Positions 52,150 through 61,479 of a stretch of DNA of 64,000 nucleotides are shown one piece after another; the first letter of the stretch is position 1; every line of letters begins with the position of its first letter. The notes under the pieces are model-generated. The model saw nothing but the letters and a program-made list of their open reading frames with translations. It did not search any database and had not been told where the DNA came from. The position numbers and the translations under genes are program-made. This DNA is from Radiobacillus deserti (GTDB taxonomy: Bacteria > Bacillota > Bacilli > Bacillales > Amphibacillaceae). The DNA lies in the NCBI RefSeq assembly GCF_007301515.1, contig NZ_CP041666.1, positions 186,001 through 250,000 of the forward strand. Direction: 5' to 3'.

Positions 52150-52932
52150 ATGGATACGATAAAACATAATCAAGCGGCATGGGATAAAAAAGTGGAGGAT
52201 GGCGTGGTTTACACAAAGCCCGTTAGCAAAGAAGTGATAGCTCAAAGTAAACGAGGAGACTGGTCCATCAAACTCACACCAACTAAAAATGTACCTCGTA
52301 AATGGTTCCCGACCTCTGTTGAAGGAGTTAAGATTTTATGTCTTGCTTCTGGTGGCGGTCAACAAGGGCCAGTGTTAGCGGCAGCTGGTGCAGATGTAAC
52401 GGTGATGGATATTTCACAAAAGCAATTAGACCAAGATAAGATGGTGGCGAAAAGAGATGGGTTATCCTTAAGAACGATTCAAGGAAGCATGTCTGACCTA
52501 AGCTGCTTAGAAGCTGAATTTTTTGATGTTATTATCCACCCTGTTTCTAATTTGTTTGTAGAGGATATCCAGCCGGTTTGGAAAGAAGCATACCGAGTAT
52601 TAAAACAAAATGGGGTTTTGATATCAGGGTTTGTCAACCCACTTTTGTTTATCTTTGACGACGAAGAAGAGATGCAAGGGAATTTAAAGGTGAGACATTC
52701 GATTCCGTTTTCCACGTTAGATCCGATGAGTGAAGAGGAACGAAAAAAGCATCTAGCTGCACAAGAAACGATAGAATATGGACATTCTCTAGAAGACCAA
52801 ATTCAAGGGCAAATAGAGGTGGGATTCGTCATTGCAGGCTTTTACGAGGACAATTTTGGTGGAACACGCGAATTAGATCCATACATAAACACGTTTATGG
52901 CAACACGTGCTCTAAAGGTAATTCATCTTTAA
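52150..52932 (+). CDS. Class I SAM-dependent methyltransferase
   Basis: 260 aa. The SAM-binding motif I, VKILCLASGGGQQGPVLAAA, is at ~58-77, followed by the acidic loop VTVMDIS, motif FFDVIIHPVSNL and YRVLKQNGVLISGFVNP. This is the UbiE/Methyltransf_11-type fold. It starts with N-HNQAAWDKKV, common in this Bacillus protein group. Substrate unknown. It is followed closely by the YfiT-like gene. Confidence 0.8.
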   Translation: MDTIKHNQAAWDKKVEDGVVYTKPVSKEVIAQSKRGDWSIKLTPTKNVPRKWFPTSVEGVKILCLASGGGQQGPVLAAAGADVTVMDISQKQLDQDKMVAKRDGLSLRTIQGSMSDLSCLEAEFFDVIIHPVSNLFVEDIQPVWKEAYRVLKQNGVLISGFVNPLLFIFDDEEEMQGNLKVRHSIPFSTLDPMSEEERKKHLAAQETIEYGHSLEDQIQGQIEVGFVIAGFYEDNFGGTRELDPYINTFMATRALKVIHL

Positions 52933-52961
52933 AACAATCAAATAAAAAGGAGAGAAGATCA

Positions 52962-53480
52962 ATGGATGAAAGATATCCAATTGGACATTTTGAACACAAA
53001 GGAGCTGTTTCACAGAAGGACAGGGAGTTTTGGTTAAGCCAGATTGAAGAATTGCCTCGGCAATTTCGTGATGTAATAGAAAAGCTGGATGAGGTGCAGT
53101 TAGCTACTCCTTACCGAGAGGGAGGATGGACCGTACGTCAGGTTGTCCATCATGTCGCGGATAGTCATATGAATAGCTTTATTCGATTTAAACTGGCATT
53201 GACAGAGGATAAACCAACGATAAAGCCTTATCAGGAAGCAGAATGGGCTAAGCAAGGGGACTACCGATTACCAGTGGAGGTTTCTTTAGCTACCATAGAC
53301 TCGATTCATAAACGAACCGTTGCTTTGCTTGAAAACCTTTCGACGGTAGAGTATGAAAGATCGTTTTTTCATCCCGAATCAGGGGAGCTAACATTAGCGA
53401 CTTATACAGGAATGATAGCTTGGCACGGTAGACATCACTTAGCACACATCACTCAATTAATAGAAAAGAAAGGATGGTAG
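52962..53480 (+). CDS. YfiT-like DinB-superfamily enzyme (bacillithiol transferase type)
   Basis: 172 aa, four-helix DinB fold. Metal ligands are His in VVHHVADSHMN and WHGRHHLAHI. The start MDERYPIGHFEHKGAVSQKD is characteristic of Bacillus YfiT (BstA), a metal-dependent bacillithiol S-transferase/hydrolase involved in thiol detoxification. GGAGAG precedes the ATG. It probably forms an operon with the methyltransferase (29-nt gap). Confidence 0.82.
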   Translation: MDERYPIGHFEHKGAVSQKDREFWLSQIEELPRQFRDVIEKLDEVQLATPYREGGWTVRQVVHHVADSHMNSFIRFKLALTEDKPTIKPYQEAEWAKQGDYRLPVEVSLATIDSIHKRTVALLENLSTVEYERSFFHPESGELTLATYTGMIAWHGRHHLAHITQLIEKKGW

Positions 53481-53509
53481 GGAAGTGAATAAGCTTCCCT
53501 TATTTTTTT
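53479..53509 (+). terminator. Terminator
   Basis: AGGGAAG/CTTCCCT (53479-53485 and 53494-53500), tail TATTTTTTT. Confidence 0.75.
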
Positions 53510-53514
53510 AAGCC

Positions 53515-54327
53515 TCAATGATCCATTAGGTTTTTCTTTATGATTCTCCCTCTTCCGTAAGGGATACATAAAGGTGTACCGGTTAAGGGATCTGTTTCAA
53601 CCTGACAGTGCAACCCAAATACATCTAAAACAGATTTAGGAGTAATGAGTTCCTCAGGAGGACCTTCCTTGTAGATCTTTTTATTCTTTAAAGCAATCAT
53701 ATGCTCAGCGTAACGACATGCTAGGTTCACATCGTGTAGAACCATAACAATGGTTTTGCCTTGTTTTTTGTTCAAATCATATAACAAATCCAGAATTTCA
53801 ATTTGGTGTGATACATCTAAAAAAGTAGTAGGCTCATCTAATAAAACTATGTTGGTATCCTGCGCTAAAGTCATCGCAAGCCAAACCCGTTGTTTTTGAC
53901 CACCGGAAAGGGTGGAGACCTTTTTCTCTATTAAACCTTCTGTATTTGTTACTTTTAAAGAAAATCTAACAGCTTTTTCATCTTCTTGAGACCATTGATT
54001 GATCCAGTTTTGATAAGGATAACGACCTTGCTTCACAAGCTGTAAAACGGTTAATCCTTCTGGTGCTATGGAAGATTGGGGAAGTATGGCTAATCTCTTA
54101 GCCACTTCTTCGGTAGAAAGAGTGACTAGGTCTTTTCCGTCTAAAACGACGGATCCACCATGTGGCTTTAATAAGCGAGCAAGGGAACGAAGGAGAGTGG
54201 ACTTCCCACATCCATTACTTCCAATGAGAACGGTTATTTTTCCTATTGGAATGGTGATATCTAGGTCATCTATAATTATTGTATCTTCGTACCCCAACCT
54301 TAGAGAGGAAGTAGATAATTCATGCAT
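53515..54327 (-). CDS. Iron-siderophore ABC transporter ATP-binding protein (system 2)
   Basis: 270 aa from ATG 54327, with AAAGG upstream. Walker A GSNGCGKST, signature LSGGQKQR, Walker B IVLLDEPTTFLD, H-loop VLHDVNLACRYAEH. FhuC/FecE type. Last gene of the permease-permease-ATPase operon that diverges from the binding protein at 56579. About half of the residues appear shared with the ATPase at 32260. Confidence 0.9.
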   Translation of the reverse strand: MHELSTSSLRLGYEDTIIIDDLDITIPIGKITVLIGSNGCGKSTLLRSLARLLKPHGGSVVLDGKDLVTLSTEEVAKRLAILPQSSIAPEGLTVLQLVKQGRYPYQNWINQWSQEDEKAVRFSLKVTNTEGLIEKKVSTLSGGQKQRVWLAMTLAQDTNIVLLDEPTTFLDVSHQIEILDLLYDLNKKQGKTIVMVLHDVNLACRYAEHMIALKNKKIYKEGPPEELITPKSVLDVFGLHCQVETDPLTGTPLCIPYGRGRIIKKNLMDH

Positions 54328-54339
54328 AATAGTCATCCT

Positions 54340-55392
54340 TTATTGATTTCTATTTTTATAGAGAAGATAGATGAAATAAGGTGCGCCAATGGCCGATGTA
54401 AAAACTCCTGCAGGAATTTCTAATGGTGCAAAAGCTGTTCTGGCGATTAAATCTGCCACTATGACGATGATTCCGCCTAGTAAAGCGGACACAGGTAACA
54501 AGGCACCGAAGGAAGAACCAACAAGCTTTCGTGCAATATGAGGAGCCATTAGTCCAACAAATCCAATACCACCTGCAAAGGCAACGGCACCACCTGCTAA
54601 TCCAGAACTAAGGAATAATAAAAACATTCGGTCACGATGAACACGATTTCCTACATTCGTTGCCAAATCCTCACCTAACTCTTGAATATTTAACCGTCGC
54701 GCATAGACGAAGGCAATGATAGCTAAACTGGAAATCCAAGGGATTATTGTTTTTACTTCTGACCAATTCGTTCCATTTACGCTTCCTGTAATCCAAATAT
54801 TCGCTCTAGCTGCTGTAAAGATAGGACCGAGCAACATCATCATAGTTGTAAAAGCTTGCATTGCTGCTGCTAGTCCAATTCCGATAAGCACCAATCGAAC
54901 AGGGGCAATCCCCTGTCTACTCCAAGCAAGAAGAAATACAAGAAATCCCATTCCGACTGCACCAATAAAGGAAGCAAGAGGTAACCATTGGATACTTACT
55001 GTTAACGTATTACTACGGTCACTGAAGAGTGCTAAAAAAGCAACAGTTGTGAAAGCAGCACCACCTGTAATACCGATTATGTCTGGAGAGGCCAGTGGAT
55101 TTCTAATAATCCCTTGAAGGATAGCACCTGACAGAGCTAAACCTGCTCCAGCAAAGATAGATAACAAGATTCTAGGCATTCGAAAAGAATGGACTACCAG
55201 TAGATCTAGTTTTTCACCTTGGCCAAAGATTGCTTTTACTACATTCCAAGGGGTTATTCCCATCTGACCGGTTCCTAGCGATACAATCATGAGAGAAAGG
55301 GTAATGATACATAGAATAACCGTGATAAAAAGTGCTCTTTTATCTAATAAAAAGGAAAGACGACTATAACGAAAGGTTGAATATTTTTTCAT
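54340..55392 (-). CDS. FecCD-family siderophore permease (system 2, second subunit)
   Basis: 350-aa polytopic protein with the FecCD blocks GAGLALSGAILQGIIRNPLA, SPDIIGITGGAA, PVRLVLIGIGLAAAMQAF and ELGEDLATNVGNRVH. It overlaps the upstream permease by 4 nt. Unlike the equivalent gene of system 1 it is uninterrupted. Confidence 0.9.
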   Translation of the reverse strand: MKKYSTFRYSRLSFLLDKRALFITVILCIITLSLMIVSLGTGQMGITPWNVVKAIFGQGEKLDLLVVHSFRMPRILLSIFAGAGLALSGAILQGIIRNPLASPDIIGITGGAAFTTVAFLALFSDRSNTLTVSIQWLPLASFIGAVGMGFLVFLLAWSRQGIAPVRLVLIGIGLAAAMQAFTTMMMLLGPIFTAARANIWITGSVNGTNWSEVKTIIPWISSLAIIAFVYARRLNIQELGEDLATNVGNRVHRDRMFLLFLSSGLAGGAVAFAGGIGFVGLMAPHIARKLVGSSFGALLPVSALLGGIIVIVADLIARTAFAPLEIPAGVFTSAIGAPYFIYLLYKNRNQ

Positions 55393-56390
55393 TGTTGAAT
55401 CCCTCTCCTCGCAATAAAAATAAAGAAGGGAACACCGATAAATGCAGTCATAACTCCAACAGGAACTTCTGCAGGCATGATGATGTAACGAGCACCAATA
55501 TCAGCAACGAGTAATAGTATTGCTCCCAGTAGACCACTGAAAGGGATTACCCAGCGAAAATCAATTCCGACAAACCATTTGGAAATATGGGGAATCACAA
55601 TACCTATAAAACCGATGGGACCAGATATGGAAACAGACCCACCAGCAAGTAGTACAATGATTATCCCACCAACCGATTTCACCATCCATGTTTTTTGTCC
55701 AAGGCTTTTAGCAAGATCCTCTCCCATTGCAAAAACGTTCATATGCTTTCCTAATAGTAAAGAAAGGACCCAACCGATTACAAGAAACGGAAGAGCAGCT
55801 ACCAAAAGGTGTAAGTCACGACCTTGAACAGATCCGGCAAGCCAAAATAAAGCCTGGTCTAAAGCTTGTTCATTTAAACTAAGAATTCCTTGGGTCATAG
55901 AGGAAAATAGGGCACCAATCGCAGCACCTGCAAGTGTTAGTTTAACAGGTGTAAGACCATCTCTTCCCATTGACCCAAGCAAATAGACCATAATTGTAGC
56001 GACCGCCGCACCGGAAAATGCGAGGGATGCAATAGTAGTAGTGGAAGCTGTAGCTCCTAAAAAACCTAGTCCAAATACAACAAAGAAACTAGCACCTGCG
56101 TTTACGCCGAGAATACTGGGTGATGCTAGTGGGTTTTTAGTAAGTCCTTGCATGATTGTTCCTGTTATCGCTAAGCTGGCTCCCACTGCTGCTGCGATAA
56201 GAGCCCTAGGAACTCGCGTATCTTTGATAATAATATGTTCATTTGAGCCATCGAATTGTGTGTAGGCATCGATAACCATTTTTGAATGGATATCCGTTAG
56301 TCCTAAAATGACACTTGCCCACATAAGAAGAACAACAACAAGTATGCCGAGTGCTAGTCCAATTGTTCTTCTTAGATTATTGTTCAACAT
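55389..56390 (-). CDS. FecCD-family siderophore permease (system 2, first subunit)
   Basis: 333 aa, about nine to ten helices. The family blocks are GASLAITGTIMQGLTKNPLA, SPSILGVNAGAS, TPVKLTLAGAAIGALFS and AMGEDLAKSLGQ. First gene of the minus-strand operon; its promoter shares the Fur-boxed intergenic region with the binding protein. Confidence 0.9.
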   Translation of the reverse strand: MLNNNLRRTIGLALGILVVVLLMWASVILGLTDIHSKMVIDAYTQFDGSNEHIIIKDTRVPRALIAAAVGASLAITGTIMQGLTKNPLASPSILGVNAGASFFVVFGLGFLGATASTTTIASLAFSGAAVATIMVYLLGSMGRDGLTPVKLTLAGAAIGALFSSMTQGILSLNEQALDQALFWLAGSVQGRDLHLLVAALPFLVIGWVLSLLLGKHMNVFAMGEDLAKSLGQKTWMVKSVGGIIIVLLAGGSVSISGPIGFIGIVIPHISKWFVGIDFRWVIPFSGLLGAILLLVADIGARYIIMPAEVPVGVMTAFIGVPFFIFIARRGIQQ

Positions 56391-56467
56391 AGGCTTTCTA
56401 CCTCATCTAACTTCCTTTTTGCGAACTTATTTTAGTCCATTTTTAGTCTAGAGGACCCCAATTCGAT

Positions 56468-56494
56468 TGTCAATGATTCTGATAATCATTCTCA
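56468..56494 (-). promoter_or_regulatory. Fur box and promoter of the permease operon
   Basis: Fur box TGATAAT-c-ATTCTCA (56480-56494, two mismatches to the 7-1-7 consensus) beside a minus-strand TTGACA (56473-56468) with TAGACT 17 nt further. It should repress the permease/ATPase operon when iron is abundant. Confidence 0.75.
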
Positions 56495-56501
56495 TTTATT
56501 G

Positions 56502-56530
56502 TTGACACGTTAAATGAGAACGATTATCAT
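56502..56530 (+). promoter_or_regulatory. Fur box and promoter of the binding-protein gene
   Basis: TTGACA (56502-56507), 17 nt, TATCAT (56525-56530). The Fur box TGAGAAC-g-ATTATCA (56515-56529) overlaps the -10. Confidence 0.8.
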
Positions 56531-56578
56531 TTAATGTGTTAGTGCTTACATAATAATCATTACTTAGGAGGAACAACT

Positions 56579-57544
56579 ATGTTTAAGCGATCTTACTTAA
56601 CACTCTATCTTCTTTCTTTATTGATATTTTTGGCTGCGTGTGGGTCTTCGGAGAAAGATCAAGCTGAGGGGGAATCAAATAGTACAAGTGAAAGTAGTTA
56701 TACAGTAGAGCACTCAATGGGGGAAACGACAATAAAGGGAACCCCAGAGCGAATCGTTGTATTGACTAATCACGGTACGGAAGCTCTACTATCTTTAGGC
56801 ATCACACCTGTTGGAGCGGTCCAATCTTGGACAGGAGACCCTTGGTATGACCATATAGCGGATCAGATGAAAGAGGTAGAAGTAGTTGGAACGGAAAGTG
56901 ACATTAATCTGGAAGCAATCGCCGCATTAGAACCGGATTTAATTTTAGGAAACAAAATGAGACAAGAAGAGCATTATGAAGCATTAAATGCGATTGCTCC
57001 TACAATATTTGAAGAGACGCTACGTGGGGACTGGAAAGTAAATTTTGAATTAATTGCGGAAGCTGTAAATAAAAAAGAAGAAGGTCAAAGAGTTTTAGAT
57101 GACTATAACCAAAGAATAGAAGATTTACAAACAAGTCTAAAAGACGCTGGTAAATTAGATACGAAAGTTTCGATGGTTCGTTTTATGCCAGATGATGTTC
57201 GTATTTATCATAAAGACTCCTTCTCAGGAGTTATTCTAGAGGAGATAGGGTTAGCGCGACCAGAATCTCAGGATGTGGAGGACTTTGCTGCTAAAGGTGT
57301 AACGAAAGAGCGCATCCAAGAGATGGATGGAGATGTTATCTTTTATTTTACCTATGAGAATGAAAAAGGCGAAGGACAGCAAGTAGAGGATGAATGGATT
57401 AAAGATCCACTTTGGAACAATCTAAGTGCTGTAAAAGCAGGTAAAGCTTATGAGGTAAGTGATACGATTTGGAATACTGCTGGTGGTGTTATTGCAGCTA
57501 ATTTGATGTTGGATGATTTAGAAGAGAAATTAGTCAATCAATGA
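56579..57544 (+). CDS. Siderophore-binding lipoprotein (system 2)
   Basis: 321 aa. Lipobox LAAC near residue 21, then a short Ser/Glu linker and the FecB/FhuD-class binding fold: HSMGETTIKGTPERIVVLTN, HGTEALLSLGITPVGAV, DINLEAIAALEPDLILGNKM and NTAGGVIAANLMLDDL. AGGAGG precedes the ATG. It resembles ferric hydroxamate/citrate-type binders such as YfiY. Divergent from its permease operon, with two Fur boxes between. Confidence 0.88.
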   Translation: MFKRSYLTLYLLSLLIFLAACGSSEKDQAEGESNSTSESSYTVEHSMGETTIKGTPERIVVLTNHGTEALLSLGITPVGAVQSWTGDPWYDHIADQMKEVEVVGTESDINLEAIAALEPDLILGNKMRQEEHYEALNAIAPTIFEETLRGDWKVNFELIAEAVNKKEEGQRVLDDYNQRIEDLQTSLKDAGKLDTKVSMVRFMPDDVRIYHKDSFSGVILEEIGLARPESQDVEDFAAKGVTKERIQEMDGDVIFYFTYENEKGEGQQVEDEWIKDPLWNNLSAVKAGKAYEVSDTIWNTAGGVIAANLMLDDLEEKLVNQ

Positions 57545-57573
57545 GAAGGAAGCCCGAGCCTGGGCTTCTTCTC
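57543..57573. terminator. Bidirectional terminator
   Basis: GAGAAGgAAGCCC/GGGCTTcTTCTC hairpin between convergent genes. Confidence 0.7.
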
Positions 57574-57579
57574 TGTTAT

Positions 57580-58512
57580 TTACTTGAAAAGCTGGTCAAT
57601 CTCCTCTATTTCAGCTTGTGTGAGGGAAACATCTAATGTTTTTAAGTTATTCAATACTTGCTCCGCACGTTTGGCGCCAGGTATAACGGCATCGATGCCA
57701 TCAAGAGTTAAATACCATGCTAAAACAACATGAGGCACTTCGGCGCCTTTGTTATCGGCGATTTTTCTTATTTGTTCTACCTTAGACAGATTTTCTTTAA
57801 ATGCTGCCCCCTGAAAATGTGGCATATTTTTACGTAAATCATCAAACGTAGTATGCTCCGTATATTTACCAGCCAATAAGCCAGATGCTAGTGGAAAGTA
57901 TGGAATAAAGGAAATGTTATGCTCGGTTACATATGGTAGAAGCTCTTTTTCCGAATCCCTCTGCAACAGGTTGTATTCGCCTTGGAACACATCCACATAT
58001 CCATCTTTGTTTGCATCCTTTAACTGGTCAAGTGAGAAATTGGAAACCCCGATTGATTTAATCTTTCCTTGCTCTCTGAGACGCTGTAAAGCTCCAACAG
58101 CCTCTGCTTTTGGTGTGTCTTTATCTGGGAAATGGATATAAAATAAATCAATGTAATCGGTTTGTAGTCTTTTCAAGCTGTCTTCCACAGACTTTGTAAG
58201 GAATTCTGGAGAATTATCCATGACTACGTCACCGTCGACAAACTTATGTGCTCCTTTGGTCGCAATAATCGCTTCGTCTCGTTTCCCTTCTTCTTTTATA
58301 ACCTGACCAACCAATTCTTCTGATCGCTCTGGACCATAAATAAAAGCCGTATCTAAAAAGTTAATTCCATTATTTAAGGCCGTTCGAACAAGCTCTTTGC
58401 CAGCCTCTTCATCTAAATTTGGATATAAGTTGTGTCCACCTACTGCATTTGTTCCTAACCCAATGGGATTGACATAAAGGTCAGATTTTCCTAATTGCAC
58501 GTGCTTCACCAT
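57580..58512 (-). CDS. Aldo/keto reductase (AKR11/YccK-like)
   Basis: 310-aa TIM-barrel oxidoreductase. Catalytic Asp-Tyr in FLDTAFIYGPERSEE, Lys in IIATKGAH, His in FYIHFPD. The cofactor loop is VIPGAKRAEQVLNN. The start MVKHVQLGKSDLYVNPIGLG is typical of IolS/YccK-type NADPH carbonyl reductases. AAGGAG precedes the ATG. Substrate unknown. Monocistronic, convergent with siderophore system 2. Confidence 0.87.
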   Translation of the reverse strand: MVKHVQLGKSDLYVNPIGLGTNAVGGHNLYPNLDEEAGKELVRTALNNGINFLDTAFIYGPERSEELVGQVIKEEGKRDEAIIATKGAHKFVDGDVVMDNSPEFLTKSVEDSLKRLQTDYIDLFYIHFPDKDTPKAEAVGALQRLREQGKIKSIGVSNFSLDQLKDANKDGYVDVFQGEYNLLQRDSEKELLPYVTEHNISFIPYFPLASGLLAGKYTEHTTFDDLRKNMPHFQGAAFKENLSKVEQIRKIADNKGAEVPHVVLAWYLTLDGIDAVIPGAKRAEQVLNNLKTLDVSLTQAEIEEIDQLFK

Positions 58513-58656
58513 GTAAAATCACTCCTTGTTATTTAGGTTGAACAGTTCTATCATAAATAATATTTGTAATGATTTCCTGTAATATGCTCTCATATGGTAA
58601 TGGGTATAGGCTAGGATGATATACTAGACTCAGGAAAAGGATAAGGAGACATACAG

Positions 58657-59531
58657 ATGAAAACAGCTCTAATATTAGGTGGAACACAATTCGTAGGAAA
58701 AAGACTTGTGTCCCTTTTAATAGAAAAAAACGTTCATGTAACGATTGCGACAAGAGGAATTACACCGGACTCATTCGGAGATTCTGTCGATCGAATAATC
58801 ATTACTCGTGAAGACCGAGCATCGATGGAGAGTGCCTTTCAAGGAAAGCGATGGGACGTGGTGTTTGACCAAACCTGTTATTCCTCTCAGGAGGCACTAG
58901 ATACACGAGAAATTCTGAAAGATAAAATAGGAAAGTACATATTTACCTCTAGTCAGGCTGTCTATGCAAATGGAACTAAGCATAAGGAGGAGGACTTTAA
59001 TCCTTTTTCATTCCATGCCTTGTTAAAGCCTCGTTCAGCCTATAAAGGGTATGTGGGATATCAAGAAGCAAAAAGAGCAGCAGAAGCAGTGCTATTTCAA
59101 CAAGAAACCTTTCCGGTAGTCGCTGTTCGGTTTCCCATTGAGGAAAAGACGATTATACGGAGCGGCTGAAATGGCATGTGGATCACGTATTGAAAGGAAA
59201 AGCCATGACTATCGATCATCCAGAGCATAGGTTTAGTTTTATTGATTCTTATGAAGCGGCACTGTTTTTATATGAGATTGCTAAATTATCATTTGAAGGT
59301 CCGATTAATCCTGGATCGACAGAGGATTGTAGCTTGAAAGAAATGATAGCGATGATAGAGAAGCTGACAGAAAAGCAAGCGCACTATAGTCAAGACGGGG
59401 CATCTTCTCCGTATAATTTTCCGGGACCATGGTCAGTTGATACTAGTCTTGCTCAGTCATTCGGTTTTTCATTCACTCCTTTACCAAAGCTTTTCTCTTC
59501 ATTGATAGATTTTTATAAGGAGCAGTCTTAG
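58657..59531 (+). pseudogene. NAD-dependent epimerase/dehydratase, frameshifted
   Basis: The first frame (58657-59169) gives MKTALILGGTQFVGKRLVSL (Rossmann G-G-T-x-F-V-G), SSQAVYANG and Y-Q-E-A-K (catalytic Tyr/Lys), then breaks after VVAVRFPI near 59145. The second frame continues DDYTERLKWHVDHVLKGKAM and FSFIDSYEAALFLYE to 59531. A loss of a few bases (frame 1 to frame 0) explains the split. Repaired length is ~290 aa, normal for this SDR-extended family. It abuts the metallophosphoesterase gene. Confidence 0.8.
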
Positions 59532-60248
59532 ATGGATACGAATATCGCCATTATAACGGACATACACGGGAACGATGCTGCACTAGAAGCGGTATTGGAC
59601 GATATAAACCGGCAACCAATTTCCCATATCTACTGTTTAGGAGATTTATTAGGAATCGGCTACCAGTCCAATGAGGTGTTACAGCGGCTTACTACTCGAC
59701 AAGGTGTTACCTTTGTCAAAGGAAATCATGACCAAGCTATTTTGGATATTTGGAATGGGAAAGAGCCCGAAAGTGAGGGAAAGGAAAAGGTGCACCACCA
59801 GTGGATTGCTAAGAATGTGGATCCATCTTTTCAATCGTTCCTCGAAGGCATGCCAATGGAGCAATATGCGGAGTATAATGGTAAGACATTTCTGTTTAGA
59901 CATTACCATTTGGATAAGAATCTTCGTTTTCTTCCAATTGATCCTGAACCATCTTCCAACAAGTTAGATCAAGTCTATGAGAATGTAGAAGCGGATGTTG
60001 TGCTGTTCGGTCATCATCACATTCTCCATCATTTTAAGTCTAATCAACGACTATATGTAAATCCCGGTTCCCTAGGCTGTAGCTATCAAGCTAAGGCGCC
60101 GTATGCATGTATCACGATAAAGGCAGATGGTGGGATCGATGTCTGCTTAAAAGAAGTGCCGTATAATCAAGACGCCTTTATCAAAGGGTTTGAAGAGAGA
60201 AAGGTTCCGGATCGCGAATCGATCTTAAGGATATTTTATGGACAATAA
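59532..60248 (+). CDS. Metallophosphoesterase (calcineurin-like)
   Basis: 238 aa. Metal motifs D-I-H-G-N (ITDIHGND), G-D-(L) (YCLGDLLGIG), G-N-H-D (FVKGNHDQAIL), G-H-H-H (LFGHHHILHH) and NPGSLG. This is the YfcE/PrpE-like small phosphodiesterase/phosphatase type. Its ATG directly follows the TAG of the preceding gene (no gap). A broken paralogue lies at 10273. Substrate unknown. Confidence 0.85.
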   Translation: MDTNIAIITDIHGNDAALEAVLDDINRQPISHIYCLGDLLGIGYQSNEVLQRLTTRQGVTFVKGNHDQAILDIWNGKEPESEGKEKVHHQWIAKNVDPSFQSFLEGMPMEQYAEYNGKTFLFRHYHLDKNLRFLPIDPEPSSNKLDQVYENVEADVVLFGHHHILHHFKSNQRLYVNPGSLGCSYQAKAPYACITIKADGGIDVCLKEVPYNQDAFIKGFEERKVPDRESILRIFYGQ

Positions 60249-60272
60249 GCCGTCTGATTAGGGACGGCTTTC
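60247..60272 (+). terminator. Terminator hairpin
   Basis: AAGCCGTC/GACGGCTT with a short TCCT tail. It overlaps the end of the convergent phosphatase gene. Confidence 0.5.
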
Positions 60273-60861
60273 CTCCTGTAAATGACTGTAGCTATTAGAA
60301 TGAAGTACAACACGTCCTTGGTCCGTGTACTCAATAAAGTGAATGCCGGTATCTTCGGTTTTGAAAAATACATCGTGGTTATAGGAAATACCAAGAAAGC
60401 TTTCCAAAATTCCAGAGATTATTCCACCATGAGAGACAATAGCTATCCGGTTGTATGGCGTGCTTTTCTTTTTGATGTAGGAAAAGACCTGTTCCGCTCG
60501 TGCCTGGAATTCAATGGCGGACTCACCAGTTTCTCCAAATTTTTCGTGGGGGTGTAGCTCCCAAGGGAAAGGGACCTCTGCTAATGGCTTTCCAGCTAAG
60601 TCTCCGTTATCGTGCTCTCGTAAATCATGTAAATAGGTAACGGGGCATCCAATCGTTTCTGCTAAAAAAGTCGGCCGTTTTCCTTGCGCGTAATTGTGTA
60701 CTTGCCCAAATGTACGCTGGTGGAAATTTCTCCAACACTCTTTTAGCCATCTTTTTCGCTTGATGTACTCCTTTTTCCGTTAATGGATAATCTGCACTTC
60801 CTTCATGAACCTCCAACAGGTCTGCTTCTGACTGCCCGTGCCGTATGAGTACAATTTGCAT
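60258..60861 (-). pseudogene. Histidine phosphatase (phosphoglycerate-mutase family), frameshifted
   Basis: ATG 60861 after AAGGAGGG gives MQIVLIRHGQSEADLLEVHE (catalytic R-H-G), then STQLRARKTADFF. In a six-base T run near 60666 the frame slips; removing one T restores LAETIGCPVTYLHDLREHDN, GDLAGKPL, IAIVSHGGIISGI (second His) and HLQEESRP to a stop at 60258. Repaired length is ~200 aa. The single homopolymer indel could be a sequencing error. Role: phosphatase of small phosphorylated metabolites. Confidence 0.8.
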
Positions 60862-60990
60862 GGAAGATCCCTCCTTCGAATGTGAAATGGAACTAATATA
60901 TTCCACAAAGTATAAAAAACTCCTTTTTTCTATGAGAAAAAGTGGAAATTTTTGATATAGTTATGTCAAGTTAATTGAAGGAGAGATGCT

Positions 60991-61461
60991 ATGAATCCGA
61001 TTGTCCAACAAGCACTTCATCAAATAAAAATTGCAATGGATAGCTCTGTAAAACTCGTAAATATGTTAACCGAAGAAGACTTGGATGTGCGACCAACAAA
61101 GGAAAAATTTTCAGTAGGGGAGTTAGCAGCTCACCTGGCCATAATTTGTGAAGCGGATTGGTATATTGCCAACGGAGTCACAGCAGTGGAAATGGATAGG
61201 TTTTATAAGAAGGTGAATCCTACAACTATTCAGGAAATTAAACAAGCCTTTCTACATAGTTATGACGTACTAGAGCAGGGATATCTGTCCTTTTCTGAGG
61301 AGGTGCTGCAACAGCAAATCACCTCTCATTGGGGTGTTACGTATAGCAGATATGAGTGGTTGTTAGAAATATTAGCTCATGTCTATCACCACCGGGGTCA
61401 ATTACACACGACTATGGTACATATATTACGGAAAGACCCAAGAATTCCATTGTTTGAATAG
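60991..61461 (+). CDS. DinB family protein
   Basis: 156 aa, four-helix DinB/YfiT fold. Putative metal ligands are His in ELAAHLAIICEAD and HVYHHRGQLH. AAGGAGAG precedes the ATG. This family includes thiol-dependent detoxification enzymes and proteins of unknown function. It is more distant from YfiT than the gene at 52962. It is followed after 18 nt by the LOG gene, so co-transcription is likely. Confidence 0.8.
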   Translation: MNPIVQQALHQIKIAMDSSVKLVNMLTEEDLDVRPTKEKFSVGELAAHLAIICEADWYIANGVTAVEMDRFYKKVNPTTIQEIKQAFLHSYDVLEQGYLSFSEEVLQQQITSHWGVTYSRYEWLLEILAHVYHHRGQLHTTMVHILRKDPRIPLFE

Positions 61462-61479
61462 AAGTAGAGGAGGGGAATT

